Shown: positions 7,693 through 17,936 of the stretch, piece by piece
Layout: the number at the start of each line of letters is the position of its first letter
Position numbering within the stretch: position 1 is the stretch's first letter
Assembly (NCBI GenBank): GCA_030442035.1
Contig: JAUJEA010000004.1
Span: 186,001 to 250,000 of the forward strand
Direction of reading: 5' to 3'
DNA length: 64,000 bases
Source of the DNA: Splendidivirga corallicola
Lineage (GTDB): Bacteria > Bacteroidota > Bacteroidia > Cytophagales > Cyclobacteriaceae
The notes under the pieces: model-generated
Seen by the model: only the letters and a program-made list of their open reading frames with translations
Databases searched by the model: none
What the model was told of the DNA's origin: nothing
Translations under genes and position numbers: made by a program

Positions 7693-9573
7693 ATGAAAAG
7701 AACTATATTTATAATAGGAATTTTGTTGGTTGCATCGACTTTATGGATATCATGTGACAAGGATTTTTTAAATACCAAGCCGCTTGATAAAATCTCAAGT
7801 GAGGCAACCTGGGCAGATGGCCCCCTTTCGGAAGCATTTATTTTCAATGTATATTCCTTCCTGGGTTATGGGGGGTTCGAGGAACAGGCTCTTGCATCAT
7901 ATACGGATGAGGCCATGTTCACACATGCCGGTAGAAATATCAATACATTTACTGAAGGCTCGGAGACTCCCTCGAATTTGGCCTGGGTGAGTAATACTTA
8001 CGAGTGGGGCAGAATGTATTTGGCCATTAGGCAAGCGAACGTAGCTTTGGAGAGACTTCCTACTTCTACTTTTCAGGATGATATTTTAAGGGAACGTCTG
8101 ACCGGAGAGGCCCACTTTTTAAGGGCTTATTACTACCATCAATTAACAAGGTACTATGGTGGTGTTCCACTGATTGACAAGCCATTCGGACTGGATGATG
8201 ATTTTAGCGCAGCGAGAAATACATATGAAGAATGTGTGAATTTTATCATTGCAGATCTTGACAAGGCCATTCAATTGCTCGATGGAAAAGAAGAAACGCC
8301 CGGAAGGGCTTCAAAGTTTAGTGCCATGGCACTTAAGTCAAGGATGCTTATGTATGCAGCCAGCGACCTTCACCATGGACCGACAGCAACGAGTGGATCA
8401 AGTGTACTTTCTTCCTTTTCAAACTTGGAACTTGTCGCCTACACTTCCGGTGATCAAACCGCACGTTGGCAGTCAGCAAAAACAGCGGCTAAGGCTGTAT
8501 TGGACGCTATTTCAGGATATAAATTAAATTTGGGTGGGCCTGTTTCACCGGAGGAAGGTAAGGATAACTATATTTCTTTATCAATGGGTGGAGGAAGTAG
8601 CGTTGGTGATCCCAATGCTGCCGTGGAATTACTTTTTCAACGAACTAGTTCACCACTCTACACAGTGGAGAGTAATTGGCCTTTAGGAGGACTACATTAT
8701 GGTATTAATAATGGTCCAAACGGATACCACAATTGGGCCGGTAATACACCTATTCAGCAATTAGTGGATGATTATGAGATGATGGATGGAACAAAGTTCG
8801 ATTGGAATGATCCTGCTCATAGTAGTGCACCATATGAAAATAGGGATCCCAGATTTTATGCGACTATACTATTTGATGGAGCTGATTGGAAACCTCGCCC
8901 TTCTGATGTAGCTGCTGTAGATCCGGCCAATCAGGTGCAAACAGGTTATTATGAGGATGGTGCTGGTGGTGTGATCAATGGTATAGATACACGTGAATCC
9001 CCCATTGAAAACTGGAATGGAAGTAGAACACATTATTATACCAGAAAATTCATTGATCCTAACCCGGCATTACCAGATAACCAATCTAATGCTCAAGTCG
9101 TACCTTGGCCATTTTTAAGATATACGGAAGTAGTTTTAAACTATGTAGAGGCATGCATTGAAACAGGTGACGAAACCGAAGCAAGAACCTGGTTGAACAG
9201 AATTAGATTTAGAGCTGGAATGCCTGAAACGGTTGCTTCCGGAGATGAGCTTAGAGATCTGTATAGAAATGAGAGAAGGATAGAACTCGTATATGAAGAG
9301 CATCGATATCATGATGCACGTAGATGGATGATAGCAGCCTCAACCGTGGGAAGAGGTATTAAAGCCATGGATGTCCAGGCTACATTAAAACCAGGAGCTA
9401 CTCCTCATGTTCCATACCGGTTTGATAAGGCTGTGTATGACTACACCTATACCGTAGTTGACAATACAGAAAATGAAACTCGAGCATGGAACGATAAGAT
9501 GTATTTTAGACCAATTAGCAGAGATGAAGTTCAGAGAAACGATAAATTGATCCAGAATCCGGGATATGATTAA
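7693..9573 (+). CDS. SusD/RagB-family nutrient-binding lipoprotein, locus 1
   Basis: A surface lipoprotein of about 626 residues that forms the lid on the SusC barrel and binds glycan. The N-terminus has a lipoprotein signal with the box WISC (Cys at about 21) followed by DKDFLNTKPLD, typical of SusD. TPR-like helices include LTGEAHFLRAYYYHQLTRYYGGVPLID at about 140-165, and the C-terminal SusD domain contains WLNRIRFRAGMP and RNERRIELVYEEHRYHDARRW (about 500-550). An upstream ATG at 7681 overlaps the SusC stop (TAATG arrangement) and would add four residues. A strong terminator follows at 9607-9639, so this probably ends the main FecR-SusC-SusD transcript. Confidence 0.95.
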   Translation: MKRTIFIIGILLVASTLWISCDKDFLNTKPLDKISSEATWADGPLSEAFIFNVYSFLGYGGFEEQALASYTDEAMFTHAGRNINTFTEGSETPSNLAWVSNTYEWGRMYLAIRQANVALERLPTSTFQDDILRERLTGEAHFLRAYYYHQLTRYYGGVPLIDKPFGLDDDFSAARNTYEECVNFIIADLDKAIQLLDGKEETPGRASKFSAMALKSRMLMYAASDLHHGPTATSGSSVLSSFSNLELVAYTSGDQTARWQSAKTAAKAVLDAISGYKLNLGGPVSPEEGKDNYISLSMGGGSSVGDPNAAVELLFQRTSSPLYTVESNWPLGGLHYGINNGPNGYHNWAGNTPIQQLVDDYEMMDGTKFDWNDPAHSSAPYENRDPRFYATILFDGADWKPRPSDVAAVDPANQVQTGYYEDGAGGVINGIDTRESPIENWNGSRTHYYTRKFIDPNPALPDNQSNAQVVPWPFLRYTEVVLNYVEACIETGDETEARTWLNRIRFRAGMPETVASGDELRDLYRNERRIELVYEEHRYHDARRWMIAASTVGRGIKAMDVQATLKPGATPHVPYRFDKAVYDYTYTVVDNTENETRAWNDKMYFRPISRDEVQRNDKLIQNPGYD

Positions 9574-9606
9574 GTATTCCATGGCATGTCCTGATATTAA
9601 AAGTCT

Positions 9607-9639
9607 ATCCCTGTTGCAGGGATGGATTTTTATTTTTTT
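9607..9639 (+). terminator. Intrinsic terminator after SusD, locus 1
   Basis: A stem atccctg (9607-9613) with 9617-9623 and 3-nt loop is followed by a long T-rich run to 9639. An ATG at 9622 lies inside it, which argues that the next gene starts further downstream. Confidence 0.75.
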
Positions 9640-9666
9640 GATAAAAATATGATGAGTTTTCCCAAG

Positions 9667-12600
9667 ATGAAATTTGCAATTTGGCAATACCTCTTTGTCC
9701 TCATTGTTGTTTTTGGTTGTTCGAATGATAGACCGGATTCGGATGTGGTTGATGAAGAAAATGTCCCGTCTCGGTTTGTGTTATTGCCACCGGAACAAAC
9801 AAACGTTGATTTTCAAAATATTCTTACAGAAGGTTTGAATACCAATGTTTTAATGTATGAATACTTTTACAATGGGGGTGGTGTAGCAACAGGAGATTTA
9901 AATGGTGATGGGTTAATTGATATCTATTTTACCTCAAACATGGGCGACAATAAATTGTATATCAATGATGGAAATATGCAATTTCGGGATGTAACCGCCA
10001 TTTCAGGTACTTCAGGGAGACCAGGGCCATGGAAAACCGGAGTCACCGTCGTAGACATCAATGGTGATAAACAACTTGATCTGTATGTCTGCTATTCCGG
10101 AGCACTACCGGATGCTAAAAGAACTAATCAACTATTTATAAATCAGGGAACCAATTCGATTGGTATTCCCATATTCAGCGAACAGGCAGAAAAATACGGT
10201 TTGGCCAGTCAGGCATATAGCAATCAGATTTACTTTTTTGATTATGATCGTGATGGCGATTTGGATGCCCTCTTACTGAACCATAATCCTAAATCCCTGC
10301 CATTGCTCAATGAAGCAAGTACCAGGAAATTTCTGGACATAGATGATCCTTTGAAAGGAGTGCGCTTGTATAGACAGGATAACGGTTATTTTAAAGATCT
10401 TACTAAAGAGTCCGGTATAAGCGGATCACAATTGTCCTATGGATTAGGAATAGGAATAACCGATTTTGACAACGACGGCTGGTCCGATTTTTATATTTCC
10501 AATGACTATGCTATACCGGATTATCTCTATATGAATAATCATGATGGAACTTTTACAAACACACTTCATGAAAGCCTGGGCCATAACAGTCAATTCTCCA
10601 TGGGTAATGATATCGCTGATGTCAATAATGACGGCCTGCAGGATATCGTAACGCTGGATATGCTCCCTGAAGATAACCGGAGACAAAAACTGTTGTTGTC
10701 TCCTAACAATTATTCAAAGTTTGACTTGAACGTGCGCAGCGGATTTCATTACCAGTTTATGCGCAATATGCTACAGCTTAATAACGGCAATGGAACTTTT
10801 AGTGAAATTGGGCAGTTGGCAGGAATCTCCAATACAGATTGGAGTTGGGCTGCTTTAATAGCGGATTATGATAACGATGGATGGAAGGATCTTTTTGTTA
10901 CCAATGGTTATCATCGCGATTACACCAATTTGGATTTCATAAACTACATGGACAATTATGTCGCTACAAAAGGGAGATTGGTCCGTGAGGAGGTCTTGGA
11001 TATACTCGCACAGATGCCCTCATCGCATATTGTCAATTATATATTTTCAAATGAAGAGGGATATACATTTTCAAATCGAACCAAATCGTGGGGAATGGAC
11101 CATCCTTCAAATAGTAATGGAGCGTCATACGCAGACCTCGATAATGATGGAGACCTTGACCTGGTTGTAAATAATATCAACAAACCAGCTTTTATTTATG
11201 AGAATGAATCGAATAAGTATGGTGAAAACAATTTTTTACAAGTAGTTCTCAACGGTGTTGGTTTAAATACGCAAGGCCTTGGTACCCGCGTTACAGTTTG
11301 GTACAAGGGGTTGACACAAAGTGTAGAACAATACCACGCGAGAGGATATTTATCGGCTGTTTCACCAACGCTTCATTTTGGTTTGGGAGATATACCTGAG
11401 ATAGATTCATTGCTGGTTGTATGGACATCCGGTAAGAAACAGTTGCTGAAGAATATTAAGGTAAATCAAAAACTTACCCTGCATGAACAAAATGCCCAAG
11501 CTGATAACAATCCTAAAAGAGAAGCAAAAACCTTATTTGATGAAATTCCATCACCGATTAAATTTCAAAATCCAAAAATTGACATCAATGATTTTAAAAG
11601 ACAACCACTTCTGATTAGTGGAATGTCCTTTTCTGGCCCTTGCATGGCTAAGGGAGATGTTAATGGTGATGGTTTGGAAGATGTTTTTGTTGGAGGTGCT
11701 AAAGACCAAAGTGCAGCGATATTTATTCAACAAAAAGATGGGCAGTTTATTGATCGACCTATAGCTGCTTTTCAAGCCGATAGACATAGTGAAGATGCTG
11801 ATGCTGTGTTTTTTGATGCAAATAATGATGGTAATCTTGATATCTATGTTGCCAGTGGTGGTTACCATACACTTCTTCCAAATGACACTTTGTTACAAGA
11901 CAGATTATACATCAATGATGGTGAGGGTAACTTTCTACGTGATTATAAAGCATTGCCTGAAATGCTGATGAGTAAGAGTTGCATTACTGTTAATGATGTG
12001 AATAAAGATGGATATGCTGACCTGTTTATTGGCGGCCATGTAATTCCTGGTCGATATCCCGAAATACCCGACAGTTATCTTTTGATTAATGATGGAAATG
12101 GACGGTTTAGAGATCTGATTAGTTCAATGGCTCCGGAACTTCAAAACTTTGGAATGATCAATGATGCAGTTTGGATGGATATAAACCAGGATGAAGAAAA
12201 GGAGCTGATCATTGTTGGTGAATGGACTCCTGTTTCAGTTTTTGCAATAGAAAACGGCAAACTGATAAATAGGACCTTGACTTATTTTGACAAGCTATAC
12301 AGCGGGTGGTGGAATAAGATAGAAGTAGCTGATTTCAACAATGATCAAAAACCCGATTTAATAGTTGGTAATGTGGGAACCAATACACAGTTCAAGGTTT
12401 CAGATGAAGAACCAGCTGAAATGTATTTTAAGGATTTTGATAATAATGGGGCTGTTGATCCTTTGTTTTGTTATTATATTCAGGGAAGCAGCTATCCCTA
12501 TCTAACCCGGGATGAATTACTTGGCCAGTTAGTTGGCTTGCGCTCACGCTTTACTTCTTATAAAAGCTATGCCGATGCCACGATTACAGATATTTTCAAC

Positions 12601-12999
12601 GAAGAAGAACTAAGCAATGCGGGCTATTTACAAGCCAATCACATGGAGACTTCGCTTTTTATTTGTGGAGAAAACGGACGGTTTGAATTAAAGGCCTTGC
12701 CATTGGAGGCTCAGTATGCACCTGTGAATGCGATCACTGTTTTAGATTATAACAATGATGGGAATAAGGATATGTTGCTCTGTGGAAATAATAGTCATAC
12801 CAAATTACGATTGGGAAGATTTGATGCGAATTATGGAATGCTTTTAAAGGGTAATGGAAATGGGGGCTTCAACTATATTAATCAATCCATATCAGGACTT
12901 AAGCTTCAAGGTGATGTGAGAAGTATTATTCAGCTTAACGATATCTTTTTATTTGGATTGAATCAACACCCGATTGTTTCCTATCAGTTGAAAGAATAA
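9667..12999 (+). CDS. Large VCBS/FG-GAP repeat lipoprotein with central ASPIC/UnbV domain
   Basis: A lipoprotein of 1110 residues (lipobox VFGC, Cys at about 18). It has two FG-GAP/VCBS beta-propeller regions (about 60-460 and 625-1100) with many calcium-loop motifs such as DLNGDGLIDIYF and DVNGDGLEDVFVGG, separated by an ASPIC/UnbV domain at about 522-605 ending in LHFGLG...VVWTSGKKQ. Family knowledge: CRTAC1/UnbV-type proteins are common beside SusCD genes in Bacteroidota, with unproven roles in surface glycan or protein binding. Upstream ATGs at 9622, 9649 and 9652 exist; 9622 lies in the terminator hairpin, and 9667 starts a standard lipoprotein signal. Fourteen bases separate it from the PAP2 gene, so they are co-transcribed. 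Closely similar in layout to the protein at 30590. Confidence 0.85.
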   Translation: MKFAIWQYLFVLIVVFGCSNDRPDSDVVDEENVPSRFVLLPPEQTNVDFQNILTEGLNTNVLMYEYFYNGGGVATGDLNGDGLIDIYFTSNMGDNKLYINDGNMQFRDVTAISGTSGRPGPWKTGVTVVDINGDKQLDLYVCYSGALPDAKRTNQLFINQGTNSIGIPIFSEQAEKYGLASQAYSNQIYFFDYDRDGDLDALLLNHNPKSLPLLNEASTRKFLDIDDPLKGVRLYRQDNGYFKDLTKESGISGSQLSYGLGIGITDFDNDGWSDFYISNDYAIPDYLYMNNHDGTFTNTLHESLGHNSQFSMGNDIADVNNDGLQDIVTLDMLPEDNRRQKLLLSPNNYSKFDLNVRSGFHYQFMRNMLQLNNGNGTFSEIGQLAGISNTDWSWAALIADYDNDGWKDLFVTNGYHRDYTNLDFINYMDNYVATKGRLVREEVLDILAQMPSSHIVNYIFSNEEGYTFSNRTKSWGMDHPSNSNGASYADLDNDGDLDLVVNNINKPAFIYENESNKYGENNFLQVVLNGVGLNTQGLGTRVTVWYKGLTQSVEQYHARGYLSAVSPTLHFGLGDIPEIDSLLVVWTSGKKQLLKNIKVNQKLTLHEQNAQADNNPKREAKTLFDEIPSPIKFQNPKIDINDFKRQPLLISGMSFSGPCMAKGDVNGDGLEDVFVGGAKDQSAAIFIQQKDGQFIDRPIAAFQADRHSEDADAVFFDANNDGNLDIYVASGGYHTLLPNDTLLQDRLYINDGEGNFLRDYKALPEMLMSKSCITVNDVNKDGYADLFIGGHVIPGRYPEIPDSYLLINDGNGRFRDLISSMAPELQNFGMINDAVWMDINQDEEKELIIVGEWTPVSVFAIENGKLINRTLTYFDKLYSGWWNKIEVADFNNDQKPDLIVGNVGTNTQFKVSDEEPAEMYFKDFDNNGAVDPLFCYYIQGSSYPYLTRDELLGQLVGLRSRFTSYKSYADATITDIFNEEELSNAGYLQANHMETSLFICGENGRFELKALPLEAQYAPVNAITVLDYNNDGNKDMLLCGNNSHTKLRLGRFDANYGMLLKGNGNGGFNYINQSISGLKLQGDVRSIIQLNDIFLFGLNQHPIVSYQLKE

Positions 13000-13013
13000 T
13001 AATTGTAACAGAC

Positions 13014-14357
13014 ATGAGAAGACATTCACCATTTATTTATACACTTATTTTGCTGATGATTGCCGGGTGTTCCGGAAAAGAAACCATATCAATTCCTGAT
13101 CAAGATGTAACAACAGCTTGGGCTGAAATGACCATGTTTATAAGCCAATATACACCAGCCAATTCCCCGACATATGCATCGAGGGGAATTGGCTATATTG
13201 GTTTAACCATGTATGAATCCATAGTGCATGGGTATCCCGGTTATCAGTCTATGGTAGGTCAGCTAAACGGTTTATCAAATCTGCCTCAACCGGAACCAGG
13301 TGTTACATATGACTGGATAGTTTCTTTAAATGCCGGACAAGCGTATATTTTAAAGAATATTTACCATCAAACATCTGATGCCAATAAACTTCGCATCGAT
13401 TCGCTTGAACGTGCATTTAGCGACTATTTCAAGGAGAAAGTTAATGATAAACAAATCATAGAAAGATCGATAACCTATGGCAGATCGGTTGCAGAAGCCA
13501 TCTTCAATTGGTCCAAGACTGATGGAGGGCATCGTGGCTATTTGAATAATTTTGATAAAGAATTTGTTCATCCCAACAGACCAGGATCCTGGAAACCTCC
13601 TTTATATGCTCAATCTTTTAGTCATCACCCATTACACCCGCATTGGGGAAAAAACAGAACATTTCTGAAACAGAATGCCAATCTCCCTATACCGGAAATG
13701 ATTCCTTATGATACATCAAAGACATCAGCATATTACCAGGAGTTTCTGCGTGTTTACGAAAAGGACAAAGTGCTTACCCAGGAGGAAAAAGAAATAGCCA
13801 TATGGTGGGGTGATGATCCTGATGAAACATTTACACCTCCCGGTCATTCTTATTACCTGGCTACTACGGTGATCAAAAACACAAATCCCGAACTAATTGT
13901 ATGTGCTGAAACATACGCCAGAATGGGTATGGCTGTAGCAGACGCATTTATTAATTGCTGGAAATGGAAATATCACTTCTTTTCCGAAAGACCTAATACC
14001 TTTATTCCTCAATTCATTGATCAGGAATGGGAATCTTTCTGGCCTGATCCACCGTTTCCGGCTTTTCCATCCGGTCATGCGATACAGGCCGCAGCAGCGG
14101 CCACAGTGCTGGAGAATATTTTCAATGAACCACTGACTCTTATAGACAGTGCTCATGTGGGTCGGGAGCGTGATGAGATAAGAGACGTGGATTTTAAGGC
14201 TCGATCATTTACACGTTTTTGGGATTTTGCACAAGAAACCGCAGATTCAAGGTTCTATGGTGGTATACATACGCCTCAGGATAATAGAGTAGGCCTTGAA
14301 GAAGGCAGCAGAATTGCTAGCCATGTAAACGGATTGAATTGGCGTAGGGAAAACTGA
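13014..14357 (+). CDS. PAP2 / vanadium-dependent haloperoxidase-type lipoprotein
   Basis: A 447-residue lipoprotein (lipobox IAGC at 16-19). It carries the complete acid phosphatase / vanadium haloperoxidase signature: K319-x6-R326-P327, P352-S353-G354-H355 and S412-R413-x5-H419-x3-D423. These residues bind phosphate or vanadate. The alpha-helical N-terminal half and length fit the vanadium-dependent haloperoxidase-related group more than small membrane PAP2 phosphatases. It sits between two VCBS/ASPIC genes (14 bases after one, 6 before the next) and is probably translated from one mRNA with them. Halide oxidation versus phosphatase activity cannot be decided from sequence alone. Confidence 0.85.
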   Translation: MRRHSPFIYTLILLMIAGCSGKETISIPDQDVTTAWAEMTMFISQYTPANSPTYASRGIGYIGLTMYESIVHGYPGYQSMVGQLNGLSNLPQPEPGVTYDWIVSLNAGQAYILKNIYHQTSDANKLRIDSLERAFSDYFKEKVNDKQIIERSITYGRSVAEAIFNWSKTDGGHRGYLNNFDKEFVHPNRPGSWKPPLYAQSFSHHPLHPHWGKNRTFLKQNANLPIPEMIPYDTSKTSAYYQEFLRVYEKDKVLTQEEKEIAIWWGDDPDETFTPPGHSYYLATTVIKNTNPELIVCAETYARMGMAVADAFINCWKWKYHFFSERPNTFIPQFIDQEWESFWPDPPFPAFPSGHAIQAAAAATVLENIFNEPLTLIDSAHVGRERDEIRDVDFKARSFTRFWDFAQETADSRFYGGIHTPQDNRVGLEEGSRIASHVNGLNWRREN

Positions 14358-14363
14358 GATACT

Positions 14364-16106
14364 ATGAACACCAGGTTTGTTAATCTGTCTCTTTGTTGGC
14401 TTACTTTCGCAGTTTTGATGAATTGGCCCTGTAATTTGCTTTGGGCACAATCTGCTTTTTCAGATATAACAGAAGAGGCGGGGATCGATCATCAATTTGT
14501 GGTTTATGAAGGCATGTTTGGAGGAGGTGCCTGTGTTTTTGATTTCAATAAAGATGGATTTGAAGACCTGTTCCTTACAAGCGGTATGAATGAAGACATC
14601 TTGTACCAGAATAATGGTGACGGTACATTCAAAAATGTATATAACGGCTCAGGTCTGGAGTTTACCAGACACTATGTAACTCAGGGAGTAGTTGCAGCGG
14701 ATGTTAACAAAGATGGTTGGACAGATCTTTTTATTACTACCATAACTTCAAAAGATAGTATTAAGATAATTCCAAGAGAAAAGAATCTGCTATTTCTCAA
14801 TAATGGGAATTCAACATTCAAAGATGCAACTCAGGAATATGGAATTGACCAGTTATATTCTTTTAGTACGGGCGCCAACTTCGGTGATTTCAATGCAGAT
14901 GGCTATCCTGATTTGTATGTTGGTAATTATTTCCTTGAATATGAGGGTGAATTAAGTACCATAAGTGATGCAACTATTGTCGGGGCAAATCAGACATCGA
15001 AAGGTTATTTACTACTCAATAGAAAAGGTAAACGTTTTGACAATGTTTACGAGGATTACGGGCTTGACCACAGAGGGTTCGGATTCGGTGGGATATTTAC
15101 AGATTTTGATAATGACGGTGACCAGGATCTTTTTGTAAATCACGATTTTGGTTATAAAGCCACTCCTGATTTTCTTTTGAAGAATCAATACCCCAAATCA
15201 CTATTCAAAGATGTAAGCGAAGAGCTGGACATGGATCTAAAAATTAACTCCATGGGAACCGCGATCGGAGACTATAATGGTGATGGCTATCTGGATTACT
15301 ATGTAACCAATATTCGTTTTAATTACTTTATGGTGAGCCAGGGCCCTGATAAACCATTTGTTAATAAAACCAAAGAGCTGGGCATGAACTATGTCTCCAT
15401 CAGTTGGGGTGCTAATTTTGCGGATTTTGATCATGATGGGGATGTGGATTTATTTGTGGCAAACGGTGATCTTAATCCCAACTGTGTGCCCATGGCCGAT
15501 TTCTATTTTGAAAATGATGGGAATCGGTTCACTGAAAAAGCACGGGCCATAGGGTTGAATGACTATGGAATAGGTAGAGGGTCAGTGGTATTTGATATAG
15601 AAAATGACGGTGATTTAGATATTTTAGTTATTAATCAAAAGCCGGTTCTGGACTATCCCGTTTCATCTGTGACCAGGCTTTATCGTAATGATTTTGCTAC
15701 AGGAAATTGGATAAAGATTGCATTGGAGGGTATTCAGGCAGAAGCAAATGGATTAGGATCACGAATAGAAGTAGTCATAGGAAAAAACAAAATGATCCGT
15801 GAAATAGATGGGGGCGGGTCCAGTCACTTATCCCAGAATTCGACGATTGCTCACTTTGGTTTAGGTACAACGGCTTTAGTGGATTCCATCATCGTGACCT
15901 GGACCGGTGGGAAAAAGCAAATTTTAACAAATCAAGAAGTCAATAAGCTTCTCACAATAGTAGAGATTGAAGATAGTGTCAATAACATTAAGTTCAAGAT
16001 AGGCCTGGTATTGGCCGCTGCAATAGCAGTCACATTTATGTTTTATAGATCCTTAAAGAGAAAACGTGCCGATAAACGTTTCGGAGATCATAAACTGAGC
16101 GAATAG
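14364..16106 (+). CDS. VCBS/ASPIC protein with C-terminal membrane anchor
   Basis: A 580-residue exported protein with a signal peptide (1-29, cut after LLWAQ) and about seven FG-GAP/VCBS repeats (about 45-430, for example DFNKDGFEDLFLTSG and DFDNDGDQDLFVN). An ASPIC/UnbV domain follows at about 447-535 (HFGLGTTALVDSIIVTWTGGKKQ). Unlike its relatives in the window it ends with a hydrophobic helix at about 545-563 followed by a strongly basic tail (SLKRKRADKR). By the positive-inside rule this anchors the protein in the inner membrane facing the periplasm. It starts six bases after the haloperoxidase-type gene and is the last gene of this operon. Confidence 0.85.
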   Translation: MNTRFVNLSLCWLTFAVLMNWPCNLLWAQSAFSDITEEAGIDHQFVVYEGMFGGGACVFDFNKDGFEDLFLTSGMNEDILYQNNGDGTFKNVYNGSGLEFTRHYVTQGVVAADVNKDGWTDLFITTITSKDSIKIIPREKNLLFLNNGNSTFKDATQEYGIDQLYSFSTGANFGDFNADGYPDLYVGNYFLEYEGELSTISDATIVGANQTSKGYLLLNRKGKRFDNVYEDYGLDHRGFGFGGIFTDFDNDGDQDLFVNHDFGYKATPDFLLKNQYPKSLFKDVSEELDMDLKINSMGTAIGDYNGDGYLDYYVTNIRFNYFMVSQGPDKPFVNKTKELGMNYVSISWGANFADFDHDGDVDLFVANGDLNPNCVPMADFYFENDGNRFTEKARAIGLNDYGIGRGSVVFDIENDGDLDILVINQKPVLDYPVSSVTRLYRNDFATGNWIKIALEGIQAEANGLGSRIEVVIGKNKMIREIDGGGSSHLSQNSTIAHFGLGTTALVDSIIVTWTGGKKQILTNQEVNKLLTIVEIEDSVNNIKFKIGLVLAAAIAVTFMFYRSLKRKRADKRFGDHKLSE

Positions 16107-16453
16107 ATGAATGTTATTCATGATTCAGTATGTTGTTTTTTCAGCATCTGAGTAGGTATGAAATTTAAAGTTGGATTGGTAAGCCTATATTTAATCAATC
16201 AGAATCCTTTCAAATCCATTTTTACATTCGAGTCATCATCACATACGGATGGAATAACAATATAATGCCATTAAGATAAGCCTTCAGGCATCAGGTCTTA
16301 GGTGTCAGATAATTTTTTGGCACAAAAAACATTGTTTGGGCTGAAATCTGATACCTGACACCTAAAAGCTTTCAAAATATTTCCTTAAAAAATGGCATTG
16401 ATTTAAACACGCTAAATATATAGTCATTATTATTGTACATATAATAACTGATC
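16107..16453. other. Intergenic region containing a dispersed palindromic repeat
   Basis: No gene is seen. The central part is the imperfect palindrome at 16278-16371. The last 80 bases are very AT-rich and should hold the sulfatase promoter, but no clear TAnnTTTG box is visible. Confidence 0.5.
16278..16371. repeat. Dispersed imperfect palindrome, copy 1
   Basis: The left arm starts aagccttcaggcatcaggt and the right arm ends acctgacacctaaaagctt; the arms are inverted copies with several differences. Similar elements lie at 21071-21168 and 46559-46645. The core taggtgtcagg recurs in this copy and the 21071 copy. They could be MITE-like or REP-like elements. Confidence 0.6.
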
Positions 16454-17914
16454 ATGCAATACAAGAATTTTGAAATTACGAAGATTATCCTGGCACTAGT
16501 CCTGATTTTAGTATCCTCCTGTCAAACGTCTCAGGAAAAATCGAAGCAGGAAACCGCTAAGCTTCCAAACATCATTTATATTTTGGCTGATGACCTTGGT
16601 TACGGGGATTTAAGCTGTTACGGGCAGCAAAAATTTCAAACACCCAATATCGATGCTTTGGCGGCTAACGGGATCAAATTCACACAACATTACTCCGGAT
16701 CAACAGTTTGTGCACCGTCAAGAAGTGCTTTAATGACTGGCCAACATACTGGTCGTACACCCATCAGGGGCAATAAGGAAGTAAGGCCTGAGGGGCAGCA
16801 CCCCATTGATGATGGTGTCATCACCCTGGCTGAAGTGTTGAAACAAAAAGGATATGCCACCGGAGCTTTTGGTAAATGGGGGTTAGGATTTCCCGGCTCG
16901 GAAGGTGACCCGGTAAAACAAGGGTTTGATACTTTTTATGGTTACAATTGTCAACGCATAGGACACAACTATTATCCCTATCATTTATGGCACAATGATC
17001 AAAAGGTAATGTTGGAAGAGAATGAGGATGACAAAGAAGGTGCCTATGCACCACAGCTAATCCATGAACAAACACTCACTTTTATAGAGGCTCACAAGGA
17101 CCGTCCTTTCTTTGCCTATGTGCCCAGCATTATCCCCCATGCCGAGCTTAAAGTACCTGAAAAATACATGGCTAAATACCGCGGAAAACTTGAACCTGAA
17201 AAATCATTTAAAGGCTGTGATGCAGACTGCGACCATTACAAAATCGGTGGCTATGGATCGCAACCTGAGGCACACGCAACTTTCGCTGCCATGATTGACC
17301 TGCTGGATCAGCAGGTAGGTGAAATTGTGGCCAAGGTAAAAGCGTTAGGCATTGAGGACAATACGCTCATCATCTTTACCTCAGACAATGGTCCACATAT
17401 GGAAGGAGGGGCTGATCCCGATTATTTCGATAGTAACGGAGTTCTTAGAGGATACAAAAGGGATTTGTACGAAGGTGGTATTAGAGTACCTATGATTGCA
17501 AGTTGGCCCGGAAAAATCAAAGAAGGAGCTACCACCAATCACATTTCTGCATTCTGGGATGTGTTACCCACTTTGGCTGAGATGGCTGAAATACAAACAC
17601 CTCAGGATGTTGATGGCATTTCATTTCTGCCTACTTTGTTGGGAAAGGAACAGCCTAAACATGATTATTTATATTGGGAGTTCCATGAAAGAGGTGGTAG
17701 AAGGGCCATCAGAAAAGATAATTGGAAATTAGTTTTGTATGATCTTAAAAAGGATAATCCAAAGCAACCTGAGCTTTATGACCTCGATGCTGATCCTTCG
17801 GAGCAAAACAATATAGCTGATCAACATCCTGAAATTTTGGAGCAACTGCAGGAGATGATGAAAAATCGAACCACCTCACCGGTTGATTCCTGGAATTTTA
17901 AAGCAGCATTATAA
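16454..17914 (+). CDS. Sulfatase (arylsulfatase family S1), lipoprotein
   Basis: A 486-residue S1 sulfatase that hydrolyses sulfate esters from glycans outside the cytoplasm. The N-terminus is a lipoprotein signal (LVSSC, Cys23). The metal-binding start NIIYILADDLGYGD is at about 39-52. The formylglycine motif C86-A-P-S-R90, followed by SALMTGQHTGR, means it needs an anaerobic or FGE maturase encoded elsewhere. The TSDNGPH block (about 311-317) supplies further metal ligands, and the C-terminal sub-domain contains the usual ELYDLDADPSEQNNIA. Full length for the family. Sits alone after an AT-rich gap; a decayed gene follows. The exact substrate (galactosamine, fucose or other sulfate) is not determinable. 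Confidence 0.93.
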   Translation: MQYKNFEITKIILALVLILVSSCQTSQEKSKQETAKLPNIIYILADDLGYGDLSCYGQQKFQTPNIDALAANGIKFTQHYSGSTVCAPSRSALMTGQHTGRTPIRGNKEVRPEGQHPIDDGVITLAEVLKQKGYATGAFGKWGLGFPGSEGDPVKQGFDTFYGYNCQRIGHNYYPYHLWHNDQKVMLEENEDDKEGAYAPQLIHEQTLTFIEAHKDRPFFAYVPSIIPHAELKVPEKYMAKYRGKLEPEKSFKGCDADCDHYKIGGYGSQPEAHATFAAMIDLLDQQVGEIVAKVKALGIEDNTLIIFTSDNGPHMEGGADPDYFDSNGVLRGYKRDLYEGGIRVPMIASWPGKIKEGATTNHISAFWDVLPTLAEMAEIQTPQDVDGISFLPTLLGKEQPKHDYLYWEFHERGGRRAIRKDNWKLVLYDLKKDNPKQPELYDLDADPSEQNNIADQHPEILEQLQEMMKNRTTSPVDSWNFKAAL

Positions 17915-17936
17915 GCAGGAGTCCGTTGTCCTATGA

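Noticed and set aside
9622-9666. Upstream ATG for the large VCBS lipoprotein
   Set aside because: It lies inside the terminator hairpin after SusD, and the extra residues spoil the lipoprotein signal that starts cleanly at 9667.
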